From contig NZ_KB217483.1 in the NCBI RefSeq assembly GCF_000331305.1, positions 1,462,302 through 1,498,068 of the forward strand: a DNA stretch of 35,767 nt, read 5' to 3'. A model generated the notes under the pieces. The model was given only the letters and a program-made list of their open reading frames with translations. It had not been told where the DNA came from and made no database searches. The stretch is from Calothrix sp. PCC 7103 (GTDB lineage: Bacteria; Cyanobacteriota; Cyanobacteriia; Cyanobacteriales; Nostocaceae). The position numbers were made by a program, and so were the translations under genes. Shown here one piece after another: positions 1 to 8,343 of the stretch. Within the stretch, counting starts at the first letter, position 1, and each line of letters opens with the position of its first letter.

Positions 1-2
1 CA

Positions 3-857
3 CCGAAAGTTTGTAATTGTTGTGGCGCTGTTGGTTCATACGTACAAGTAAAACGTTTAGCTCAAAACACGGTACGTCAACATCGAGGGAAATTAAAAGT
101 ATTCTTTGACTGGGCTTTAATGAATAAAATGGTAATTATTAATCCTGTTCAACGCTCGATTCGCGCAGACAACCCAACCATTCGTCATTATCCCCTAGAA
201 ATAATTAGACAACTATGTTCTTACATTATCTCACCTGACGCTGACCCAATTGAAGCAATTGTTTTATATCTGATTATTTTTCATGCTCTTTCTGTTTGGG
301 AGTTACGCCACGTTCAAATTCCCTGCGTAATTCCAATTACTCTTGGTATTTTACCTCTAAAGTTATCTGAAGTTGATTATTTTATTGTACCCAAAAAAGA
401 ACCATCTTGTGGTAAACACTCACCTGGTCGTCCAAGTTTAAAACTTAATATTCCCAAAAATGCTTTACCTTGGCTTAGACCGCATCTTGAAAGTATAGAG
501 TTAATACGTCAACTCAAAAATACACATCAAAATAATCAATACCTACTCGTTTCTACTTCCAGTGCTCACCATAATAAACCTGTTGGGAAAACTTTTCCAT
601 CTCAAATAGTCCGTTCTGCTTCATTCAAAGTTAATGGTACTATTTGTAATCCTAACACCCTACGAAAAACTGTAGGTGTGATGATGGCAGATATTGCTGG
701 TGGTGGAATTTTACGTTTTCTAGGATGGGAAGATACTCAAGCCTTTGGTTATACTTGGATTCCGCGTGAGATTGTTTACCCTCAACAACCGAAAAACTCT
801 CAACCGAGTGAATCAACTACCACATTAGAAATTGAATTTCCATCCATGAAAACTTAA
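3..857 (+). CDS. Tyrosine recombinase-like protein, 5' end outside window
   Basis: The frame is open to the left edge, so the true start lies upstream. The visible part begins with a Cys-rich stretch (CNCCG), then a helix resembling a core-binding domain (RQHRGKLKVFFDWALMNK), then a C-terminal half laid out like a tyrosine-recombinase catalytic domain. The expected box I (usually GLRxsEL) reads HALSVWEL, so the first catalytic Arg is replaced. Box II reads NTLRKTVGVMMADIAG, keeping the Arg, and is followed by LGWED (usual LGH) and GYTW carrying a candidate nucleophile Tyr. Loss of the box I Arg suggests a degenerate or non-catalytic member. It stands alone next to transposase relics. The recombinase fold is inferred from motif order only; a DNA-binding protein of another family cannot be excluded. 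Confidence 0.5.
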   Translation, partial: PKVCNCCGAVGSYVQVKRLAQNTVRQHRGKLKVFFDWALMNKMVIINPVQRSIRADNPTIRHYPLEIIRQLCSYIISPDADPIEAIVLYLIIFHALSVWELRHVQIPCVIPITLGILPLKLSEVDYFIVPKKEPSCGKHSPGRPSLKLNIPKNALPWLRPHLESIELIRQLKNTHQNNQYLLVSTSSAHHNKPVGKTFPSQIVRSASFKVNGTICNPNTLRKTVGVMMADIAGGGILRFLGWEDTQAFGYTWIPREIVYPQQPKNSQPSESTTTLEIEFPSMKT

Positions 858-948
858 AATGCGCGATTTTCAAATCAGTTGGATCATGACGGCTCCAACT
901 CAACTGAAATTTAAGATTCTATACACCTGTTTTTTATGATTTTTTTAA

Positions 949-1002
949 CCTGTTTTTGACAGACTAACCGACCGGCAGGGAGGTTGGTCAGCCAAAAACA
1001 GG
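949..1002. repeat. Long imperfect hairpin in the gap after the integrase-like gene
   Basis: The outer arms CCTGTTTTTG (949-958) and CAAAAACAGG (993-1002) are perfectly complementary over 10 bp. An inner pair GACTAACC/GGTTGGTC (962-969/982-989) extends the stem with one G-T pair around a 12-nt GC-rich loop. There is no U-tract on either side, so it is not a typical intrinsic terminator. The rest of the gap from 858 to 1226 shows no further gene or repeat that I can support. Confidence 0.6.
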
Positions 1003-1226
1003 TATCCTCTTAGGGGTTTGGAGGACTTGTGGCAGCGCTTACAAAAATTGTGAGCGCATAGCGGCGCCATTAGGAGCGTCTTCTTACTTTCTAATTGTTT
1101 TTTACACCTTGAGCAGAATGTATAAATTTGAATGAAACTCTAACCGTATTTTGATGCTCGTATGAAAAATTACTATGATACGCAAATCTTTAACATCATT
1201 CATATCTTAGGTTTTTATATTTTTAA

Positions 1227-2252
1227 CCAGGGGGTAAAGAAAAACTTAAAACCTTAGAGAATCTATTAGATGCGACATGCGCGCCAGCAGATATAAGTTA
1301 TCCAACAGATTTGGAGCTATTAAATCAAGCCCGGAAACACACAGAGCGAATAATAGATTTACTTTATGAAGAACTAAAGGGAACATTAGAGAAAAAACCA
1401 AGAACTTATAGAGAGAAAGCTAGAAAAGACTATTTAGAAGTAGCTAAAAAACGTCGTCCATCCCAGAATGAGAAAAGAAAAGCGATAAAAAAACAACTTC
1501 AATATATTAAGAGAAATTTAGCCCATATTAATCAACTGATTAATATGGGTTCTAGCTTAGAAAAATTAACTGACAGACAATATGAAATGTTACTTGTAGT
1601 TTCAGAAATCTATCGTCAGCAGCTATGGTTATATGAGAATCAAAAACAGAGTATTGATGACCGCATTGTTAGTTTAACCCAACCGCATATCCGCCCAATT
1701 GTACGAGGTAAAGCAGGTAAAACTGTGGAATTTGGCGCTAAATTATCGGCTAGTTACTTTGATGGATACGTATTTTTAGACCATGTTAGTTGGGATAATT
1801 TTAATGAATCAGGAGATTTAAAAGCACAAGTTGAAGCATATAAAAATTATACTGGTTATTATCCGGAATCCGTTCATGTGGATAAAATTTATCGAACAAG
1901 GGAGAACCGAGCTTGGTGCAAAGAAAGAGGTATTGTAATGAGTGGGCCAGCGTTAGGGAGACCAAAGGCTAATGTTAGTAAAGAAGAAAAGAAGCAAGCT
2001 TTGGAATCTGAGAGAATTCGTAACTCTATTGAAGGAAAATTTGGACAGGGTAAAAGAAGATTTAGCCTTAATCGAGTCATGGCCAAACTGCCTCATACTT
2101 CTCTAACTGCAATTGCTATTACTTTTTTAGTAATGAACCTTTCTACTCACCTGTCACGGGTTTTTTATGCGTTTTTATGTCTATTTTTCAAAAATAGGTC
2201 TTTTTTAGAGTTTAAAACAACAGAAACCTATAGTTTAGCAATTGATAGATAA
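1227..2252 (+). pseudogene. IS5-like DDE transposase, 5'-truncated
   Basis: The reading frame opens directly after a stop at 1224 and has no plausible start. The residues before the first alternative start (TTG at 1311) still match the family (LLDATCAPADISYPTDL), which shows that the N-terminal part of the transposase has been lost. The remaining portion has a long basic helical segment, then VHVDKIYRTRENRAWCKERG, GPALGRPK, and a conserved C-terminal block IEGKFGQGKRRFSLNRVMAK with the presumed catalytic Glu, followed by a hydrophobic TAIAITFLVMNLS segment. The C-terminus is intact. The sequence after the stop ends in CTTTTTCAGCAAGCCC near 2330, a plausible right end of the element, directly against the dehydrogenase relic. 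No left end was found. Family assignment (IS5 group) is by recall. Confidence 0.75.
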
Positions 2253-2331
2253 TAAAAACTTATTTTTGATTTTGCTTGAATAACTGGTCAACCCTCAAGA
2301 TTGCTTTTTCAGACTTTTTCAGCAAGCCCTA

Positions 2332-2433
2332 AATACAGCGTATGAACGTATGCTGAAGGGTAATGTGAAGTTTCGCTTCGTCATCGATATGGCTTCGTTA
2401 CAGCAAGATAGCGATCAGGAGATTTTTTCATGA
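2332..2433 (+). pseudogene. C-terminal relic of a zinc-type NAD(P)-dependent alcohol dehydrogenase
   Basis: The frame reads NTAYERMLKGNVKFRFVIDM and continues ASLQQDSDQEIFS before a stop. The stretch YERMLKGxVxFRFVIDMASL is the characteristic C-terminus of YahK-like medium-chain zinc alcohol dehydrogenases. Everything upstream is missing: the frame begins exactly where the IS5-like element ends, so the insertion or a later deletion removed the catalytic and Rossmann parts. An ATG at 2430 overlaps the stop codon (ATGA) and opens a 19-codon frame, possibly the stump of a following gene. Confidence 0.65.
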
Positions 2434-2747
2434 CAACAATAATTCCAAAACAAACAACTAACTCAAACTCAAATTCGCCTACCTCCTAAGAAACACATCC
2501 CATCGCAATAGATTTGGTAGGAGCGTAACGATTTAAAGAACGCGCTTAAATTTTCATGGTAATTATCACGCTTGATTATCAAGAAACAGCGCGCGATATG
2601 AGCGTTTTTATAATACACGAATTGATTGGGAGTTAAACCGTCGCTTAGTCATGCGTTGATTTTTAAGTAACGCTTCTATTACTGGGGTAATGAAAGCATC
2701 TTATGCAACGCACTGTTCCTCACTGATTGTAGGTTGAGCAACGCTCA
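2434..2747. other. Gap between dehydrogenase relic and IS110 element
   Basis: Apart from the 19-codon frame at 2430-2489, no coding sequence is visible. Near the right margin there is a short palindrome TGAGCAACGCTCA (2735-2747), just outside the IS110 transposase stop codon; it may mark the element end or its target, since several IS110 relatives insert at short palindromes. Confidence 0.4.
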
Positions 2748-4090
2748 TCAAACCCCTGCATCGTGAGCTTTTTTCTTTAAGTTGTTCACCATACGTTCAT
2801 GGTACTTTTGCTCATAAGCATCAACACCTGGATCTGCATAGGCTGCTCCTGATGTCCACAGACGGTAGAAAATGCGTGCGAGTTTGTGAGCAGCAGCAGT
2901 AATTGCCGAGGAGCGCCCCCATACGAGATTGCATCCGTCTATAAAATCCACCTAGGGCTGAATTGCTACGACAAAGTGTTTGTGCCGCCATACGGAAAGC
3001 ATTGGCAGCTCGATTAATAACAGGACGAGTTTTGGAGCTCTTGACCTTGCCGCCAGTTACACGACTACCAGGACATAACCCCAACCAAGAAACGAAATGC
3101 TTAACCGTGGGAAAACGAGATGGGTCTAATCCGACTTCAGACAATATAACCAACACAGTTAAAGCTCCTAAGCCATTGATTTGAGTAAAATCTACACCTG
3201 TAATGCGGTATAAATGAGTACGTAAATCAAACTGGGGAGCATTTCCTGGTTGCTTTTTGCCACGACGTTTTGGTTTACCAAGAGGGTTAATTTTAACGTC
3301 TACTTTGTCTGTGAATTGAGCTAGGCACTGCTCGATTTGTGCATCGCATTCAGTTATTTGTGTCTGGTAGAATTTATAGAGTCCTAACTCTTGTGACAAA
3401 ATAAACACTAGTTCTGGTCGATAATCGCCACTTAAAGCAGCAGCGATACTCGTACAACTTGCTCTAATATGTTCGTCTTTTAGTTCAGCTAACTTCTTTG
3501 GGTCACGCTCACCAGAAACAATCGCATTGATAATTGCCATACCTGTAGTGCCCGTAATGTCACTAATAACTCGATGCAATTGTATATTCATTTCAGTCAA
3601 AGCTTTTTGCATTCTTTGTACGTGGACACAAGCACTTTTAATTAAGTTATCCCGTTGTCGCATGTAACTACGGAGAACACAAATTTGGTCGTCTGGACGC
3701 TTGGGAACCTGCTAGCAAACCATAGGTATGTAACTGTTGCAACCACTGGCAATCTAGTACGTCAGTTTTGCGACCTGGTACAGTTTTTACATAGTGAGCA
3801 TTAACAAGTTTTACCTCTAATCCCTTACTTTCTAAAATTTGGAATACAGGTATCCAGTAAACTCCGGTTGATTCCATTGCAACAGTTTCGATTCGACAAG
3901 ATTTTAGCCAGTCTGCCATCGCATATAAGTCAGCAGTAAAACAGCCGAAACTGCGTACAGAGTCTTTATCCCTATCTACGGGAACACTTACCCAATGTCT
4001 GTCTGCACCAATATCTATACCTGCTGCATTTACGTTGATTAATGGTAAATTAGAATTTGGTGATTTCGGTTGCAATTCTTTTTTGCTCAT
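2748..4090 (-). pseudogene. IS110-family transposase with two single-base frameshifts
   Basis: This is a DEDD transposase of the IS110/IS116/IS902 type. I start it at the ATG at 4090 because GGAGGT lies 7 nt upstream. The N-terminal RuvC-like domain is intact: IDIGADRHWV, VAMESTGVYW and RKTDVLDC. The C-terminal domain (INGLGALTVLVILSEVGLD, LGLCPGSRVTGGKVKSSKTR, AITAAAHKLARIFYRLW) is also recognisable. Two frame breaks separate the pieces. One falls in a GGG run at 3703-3705 and the other in a run of five C at 2916-2920; removing one base from each restores a continuous frame of about 450 codons. Because both breaks are in homopolymers, sequencing error is an alternative to true decay. Confidence 0.85.
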
Positions 4091-4135
4091 GGTGACCTCC
4101 GTCATCGCAATCGCATTTTTAAACATTAAATTAAG

Positions 4136-4294
4136 TACCCTGACCTGAGTGCGGTGCCCAAATTTAATCTCCTAAACGGGATAGCAATAGTTCAACTATT
4201 ACTTCACCAATAAATTCACCTTCTTCACTCAGAACCAGGCTCATATACGGGCGTAATTAACACCACTGTAAGTACGGTTTTGACTGTCAGGGTA
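4136..4294 (-). ncRNA. Candidate IS110 bridge RNA region (tentative)
   Basis: IS110-group elements carry a structured guide (bridge) RNA in the non-coding segment upstream of the transposase. Here the 5' non-coding side of the transposase contains perfectly complementary 9-mers TACCCTGAC (4136-4144) and GTCAGGGTA (4286-4294) enclosing 141 nt, a size compatible with such an RNA. I see only this closing stem; I could not fold the interior or identify target and donor loops. The strand is inferred from the transposase. Confidence 0.3.
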
Positions 4295-4387
4295 ACTACT
4301 AATTATAGTCTAAATCTCTAGAATTTTTCTAAGTGTCCCTTGTGTTTCTTTCATATATCACTTGCGGCGTAGTCCGCTAGTTAGAGG

Positions 4388-4781
4388 CTCATATCTTGCA
4401 CCTAACGGGTAAACCCGTACAAAAGCAGTTAGAGAGGATAAAATTATAACAACAATATCAAATTAACTTTAAGTAATTTATAAGATATATTTTTAACTAT
4501 AAAACACCGAACTAATACTTATTTATTTTAAGGAAGCCTCTTAGGAGTCTATCGTTGGTTGGTTTTATCCCTTATATCTTATGTTTTAGCGCACTGGGCT
4601 TATTTATCAACGGCAGGCGCCTCCAATACCATACCTGATTGGGGAGAAGCTGCAGAAATTGCGTTCCAAACTATATTTCCCCATTTGGTAGTGTTACTTC
4701 TTTTACAAGATATTGAACGTTTGAGAGAACTAGCACTTAGTCAAGGAATTGACATTCAAATTTCCAGGTGCAAGATATGAG
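4388..4781 (+). mobile_element. Internally deleted IS4-like element with 15-bp terminal inverted repeats
   Basis: CTCATATCTTGCACC (4388-4402) is the exact reverse complement of GGTGCAAGATATGAG (4767-4781). The interior holds a hairpin ACGGGTAAACCCGT (4404-4417), AT-rich sequence, and the last 80 or so codons of a transposase whose stop codon lies inside the right repeat. The 394-bp span is far too short for a full element, so most of the transposase has been deleted. The same terminal sequence, with small changes, bounds the two MITEs near 28.5 and 29.3 kb. No clear target duplication was found. Confidence 0.6.
4532..4780 (+). pseudogene. IS4-type transposase, C-terminal fragment
   Basis: The frame is open from 4532 and reads SLLGVYRWLVLSLISYVLAH, then a hydrophobic stretch, PDWGEAAEIAFQTIFP, and ends DIERLRELALSQGIDIQISR followed by CKI. 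This matches my recollection of the C-terminus of cyanobacterial IS4-like transposases (VYRWLxLSLIxYLLAHWAYL ... SRCKI). The upstream catalytic region is absent. The final codons AGG-TGC-AAG-ATA-TGA coincide with the terminal inverted repeat, so the element end is coding. Confidence 0.65.
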
Positions 4782-4836
4782 TTAGCGCAACCGCTCTCTA
4801 ACAGTGCATTCGCAATGGCTTCTCCCATTTCGCTTC

Positions 4837-4964
4837 TAAGAGGATGTTTGAAAAGTCGGATAAGGTATAAATTGTGCCAAGCGAGTGGAGTCCAACGGAA
4901 CGTAAAGCTCCGCTTTACCTTCGCGACTCATGACATTCACGGACACTTTTCAAACAACCTCTTA
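4837..4964. repeat. 128-bp MITE with 20-bp terminal inverted repeats
   Basis: The left end TAAGAGGATGTTTGAAAAGT (4837-4856) and the reverse complement of the right end (4945-4964) agree at 19 of 20 positions. The interior has no coding capacity but contains a hairpin GTAAAGCTCCGCTTTAC near 4902-4918. It lies between the IS4-like relic and the kinase relic. I did not find the parent transposase in this window. Confidence 0.65.
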
Positions 4965-5684
4965 TAAATTAGCAGCAATGCAAATTTTATTATTTGTGGG
5001 TACTGCTGCTGCTCAAGCTGGGTCTTCAATATTTTTACCAGCAGTTTTAACAATGGTGCAATTATCTATTAAATATGGAAACTCACCTTTTTCTGCGTAT
5101 GGATATGGTGTTTACGGTTTAATATTGTGTGACTTCATGACGTGAGCATGAGCCTAAGAACTTTCTCTAGAGCAGATGCTCAAAAACCCATTAAATCCAG
5201 TATTCATGGGATTATAAATAGCACAGTTTTGATTCTCAAACACCGTTTAAAAGCATCTGAATCTCGTCCAGCAGTTGAAATCATACAAAACTACGATGAA
5301 CTACCGGAAATTAATTGTTTTCCTGGTCAGCTTAGTCAGGTGTTTATGAATTTAATTGCAAACGCTATCGATGCTTTGGAGGAGTCAAATAGAGGACGTA
5401 GTTTTGAAGACATAAAAATGAATCCAAATCGCATCACAATTAGTACTGCAAAAAGCAATTGTGAGCAATACGTCTTAATTAAAATTCAAGATAATGGAAT
5501 AGGAATGACTCAAGAAGTAAAGCAGAAAATATTTGACTATTTATTTACTACCAAAGGTGTAGGAAAAGGTACAGGCTTGGGATTAGCTATAGCTAGTCAA
5601 ATAGTTCAAAAACACGGTGGAAGTATTGATGTTAATTCAACACTAGGGCAAGGTTCAGAATTTGTTATTCAACTTCCAATTTAG
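4965..5684 (+). pseudogene. Collapsed paralogue of the large kinase: two fragments joined by a deletion
   Basis: The first fragment (about 4965-5145) reads SIKYGNSPFSAYGYGVYGLI and corresponds to roughly residues 913-967 of the 1823-residue kinase at 15084-20555. It runs into a stop, and one reading frame over the next fragment begins with MSLRTFSRAD, corresponding to about residue 1630, and continues through the whole HATPase domain: N box VFMNLIANAIDALEE, G1 box DNGIGM and G2 box GTGLGLAIASQIV, ending QLPI. About 660 residues of the paralogue (rest of the TPR-like region, GAF, phosphohistidine helix) are therefore missing. The kinase and AAA parts are also gone. If translated alone, the second piece (5142-5684) would be an orphan ATPase domain without a phosphoacceptor His. 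Confidence 0.8.
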
Positions 5685-5710
5685 TTTGCTCACGTACATT
5701 ATCTACATAT

Positions 5711-8173
5711 CTATTCACTTTTGGGAACCGCAGCACAAGTTAATGCTTGTCGCACCTGAACAGAAGATTTATCAGCAATTAACTCGATTTTTCCTTGGGC
5801 ATTACGTCCCCAAGAAGTCGCTTGAACGAGAGTTTGTGAAGGTGTTGGTATTTGTGCCGTGACAGCACTATTTTTTCGATATGTGGATAAATCGCGAATA
5901 TCCGACCAAGTTGGATCGCTCCTCACTTCTTGTCCTGGATTTTGCGGTACTCCACCTCTTCCTGTAGCAATAAAACTACTATTCCTAGTATCCGCACAAC
6001 CTGCGGCAATTTGTTGGGACGAGTCGGTTACATTTGCAGGTAGTTCTACTAAGCCTGAATTGGGGTCAATACCTAGGTTATTAATATCGACCGTACCACT
6101 AACGCCATATTGAGAACTAGCAGTAATATCGCTTTCAGAGGTAGTCTGAGGGCGGAATTTGAACCCGAAAAGACCTTGAGTAGTGATATCGATGTTACCT
6201 CCATTACCTTTTACGGCATTGGCAACAATATCGCTGTTTTCCAACCCGAAGATAATGGGAGAGTTAATCTTAATGTTGCCACCATTGCCAATACCACCTG
6301 CATTAGTAACAATTGAACTACCATGACGCAGGAACAAGTCATTTGACCGGATAAAAATGTTACCACCGTCACCCTGAAAAGTTGCTGCGGTAAGACTAGC
6401 ACTATTGTCAAGCCGGATTGAATCCACATTAATTTCAACTTTTCCAGCATCCCCAATCCCTTGATGGTCAACACCAACAATTGCCCCATCTGTAATTTGC
6501 AAGCGCTGGGTGTTGAGGATGAATTGACCTGTATTACCTTTAATTACATCTGGTAATCCAAATAACTGCCGAATGGGAGGTGCAAGCAATTCTGCCCTGG
6601 CGCCAATCCGACTAGGAAGACGAGAAACACTACCCGCTCCACTGACTTCAACGCTGTCTGATGCATTAATCAACAAATTCCCTCCATTGCCGCTATTTAC
6701 AGTAGAGGCAACAATACCTCCTCCATCGCGTACCCTCAGTTTGGAAGTGTTAATAGTTAATTGCCCAGCATTGGCTTGGCTAAAAGTGCCTACAACAATA
6801 ACACTAGCAGCTAAGTTTTGCGGATTTTCTCCACTGATTTCGATCAAATCAGAAGCATTAATCGTTGTATTTCCCCCTAAACCAGTTCCCAAGCTCGAAT
6901 TACCAATCACAGCACCATCTAAAATCTGCAATTTGTTGGTTACGACTCGAACATCACCACTTTTTCCAGAACCATTGGTGTTTGTGTTAAGTGAACTGGC
7001 AAATCCACTAATTGGTGATAATCCCACAATTTTCAGCACATCCCTTATTTCTACAGAGATATTACTTCCTGAACCTTTACCAAAATTAAATCCATGAAGA
7101 GAACCCCCATCTTGGAGGGATACTCGTGATGCAGAAACTACAATATTACCCCCAGCACCATCGCCAAAGTTATCGGCACGCAATAGACTTTGCGGAAATG
7201 CGTTGGCGCCAACTCCCCCCAGTTCTAATGACTCACTGGCATTAACAGTAATATTACCTGAATTGCTACTTCCTTGATTAACTAATAGGGCAGCAGAAGC
7301 ATCATTTAAGCTAATATTTTGACCCTGGAGGTTAATAGAACCCGCAGGAGTACCACTGGCATCGGCAAGGGATTGGTGTGAAAGTTTAATATTACCAAAT
7401 TGCTTTATATTGCCATAATCAAAACTCCAACTCTGAGAAGAAGTATTTAGATTAACCGTCCCACTACTGCCACTAGCAAGTTCAATATGTCCAGAGGGTG
7501 CATTTAAAACTCCACCATCTAAGTTGATTTCTCCCCCTACTAATGCCAAGGTTTTACCATTAACACTTAATCCCACAGGATTGTTACTTCGATCTGGAGA
7601 AGAGCTAAAAGGGTTAATTGGGAACTTTAAACGATGTCCCGTGTTCTTGACGGTAATTGCACCAGGATTACTTCCCATCTGTAAACCTATAGGTACACTC
7701 ATAGTCAACAAGGGAGTGGCATTTGTATTAATAACACCAAATTCTGTCCCATCAGCAAATTTAAGGCTATTGGCTGTTGTAGCGATAAATGAACCACCTA
7801 TATTCAAGCTGGCATTGGCGCCAAAAATAATGCCATTGGGATTGAGTAAAAATAGATTGGCGCTACCATTGGCTTTAATTAAACCATCAATGTTGGAAAC
7901 AGTGGCGCCAGTAATGCGGCTGAAAATATTTTGGATATCTGAAGCGTTGTTGAAGAATGCTGAACCATTGCTGGGAACTGAGAATTGGCTAAAGCTGTGG
8001 AAAAGGTTATTCCCGACACGGTTCCCGTCAGTGATGGTAAAGTTATTAGCGCTTTGGGAAACATTAGTTGTAAGCGTTCCATCAGGAATTATTTGGGCAT
8101 TAGCATAATTGCAGCTAATTGCACTTGTCAACATTCCACCGATTAAGCCAAGCCAAACAAAAGTAGCATTCAT
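5711..8173 (-). CDS. Secreted filamentous haemagglutinin N-terminal (TPS) domain protein
   Basis: Likely start is the ATG at 8173, which puts a signal peptide right at the N-terminus (MNATFVWLGLIGGML..., cleavage expected after ANA before QIIPDG); an upstream ATG at 8197 would only add a basic leader. The TPS domain follows, with NNFTITDG, NLFHSFSQFSVP, NIFSRITG, and the NPNGI motif in FLLNPNGIIFG (about residues 117-126 of the longer form). The remainder is a beta-helix-like series rich in G, N, S and repeated GGNI/INAS units. It ends in a conserved tail: GCADTRNSSFIATGRGG, PTWSDIRDLSTYRKNSA, LVQATSWGRNAQGKIEL. In this family the TPS domain is exported through an outer-membrane TpsB pore; no TpsB gene is present here. 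Tandem paralogues lie upstream. Confidence 0.9.
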   Translation of the reverse strand: MNATFVWLGLIGGMLTSAISCNYANAQIIPDGTLTTNVSQSANNFTITDGNRVGNNLFHSFSQFSVPSNGSAFFNNASDIQNIFSRITGATVSNIDGLIKANGSANLFLLNPNGIIFGANASLNIGGSFIATTANSLKFADGTEFGVINTNATPLLTMSVPIGLQMGSNPGAITVKNTGHRLKFPINPFSSSPDRSNNPVGLSVNGKTLALVGGEINLDGGVLNAPSGHIELASGSSGTVNLNTSSQSWSFDYGNIKQFGNIKLSHQSLADASGTPAGSINLQGQNISLNDASAALLVNQGSSNSGNITVNASESLELGGVGANAFPQSLLRADNFGDGAGGNIVVSASRVSLQDGGSLHGFNFGKGSGSNISVEIRDVLKIVGLSPISGFASSLNTNTNGSGKSGDVRVVTNKLQILDGAVIGNSSLGTGLGGNTTINASDLIEISGENPQNLAASVIVVGTFSQANAGQLTINTSKLRVRDGGGIVASTVNSGNGGNLLINASDSVEVSGAGSVSRLPSRIGARAELLAPPIRQLFGLPDVIKGNTGQFILNTQRLQITDGAIVGVDHQGIGDAGKVEINVDSIRLDNSASLTAATFQGDGGNIFIRSNDLFLRHGSSIVTNAGGIGNGGNIKINSPIIFGLENSDIVANAVKGNGGNIDITTQGLFGFKFRPQTTSESDITASSQYGVSGTVDINNLGIDPNSGLVELPANVTDSSQQIAAGCADTRNSSFIATGRGGVPQNPGQEVRSDPTWSDIRDLSTYRKNSAVTAQIPTPSQTLVQATSWGRNAQGKIELIADKSSVQVRQALTCAAVPKSE

Positions 8174-8343
8174 TACCCTAAACCCATTATATAACACTTA
8201 CTTATAGTTCCCTAAATGATATTATTTCTAACACCCTCGATAGGTTGTATCATAGCGTACATTTGGATTAACGCTTACTTAAGCTCAAAAATTTGATTGT
8301 AGGTTTTCAAGTAAGCGGCATTTTACCGTACAGATAGTTTAAG

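Noticed and set aside
1889-2086. Minus-strand frame opposite the IS5-like transposase
   Set aside because: Shadow of the conserved transposase C-terminal region.
6573-7097. Long plus-strand frame opposite the first haemagglutinin gene (also 7524-8108, 8846-9214 and others)
   Set aside because: Antisense shadows of repeat-rich minus-strand genes; Pro/Leu/Ile-rich translations with no family motif and no ribosome-binding site.
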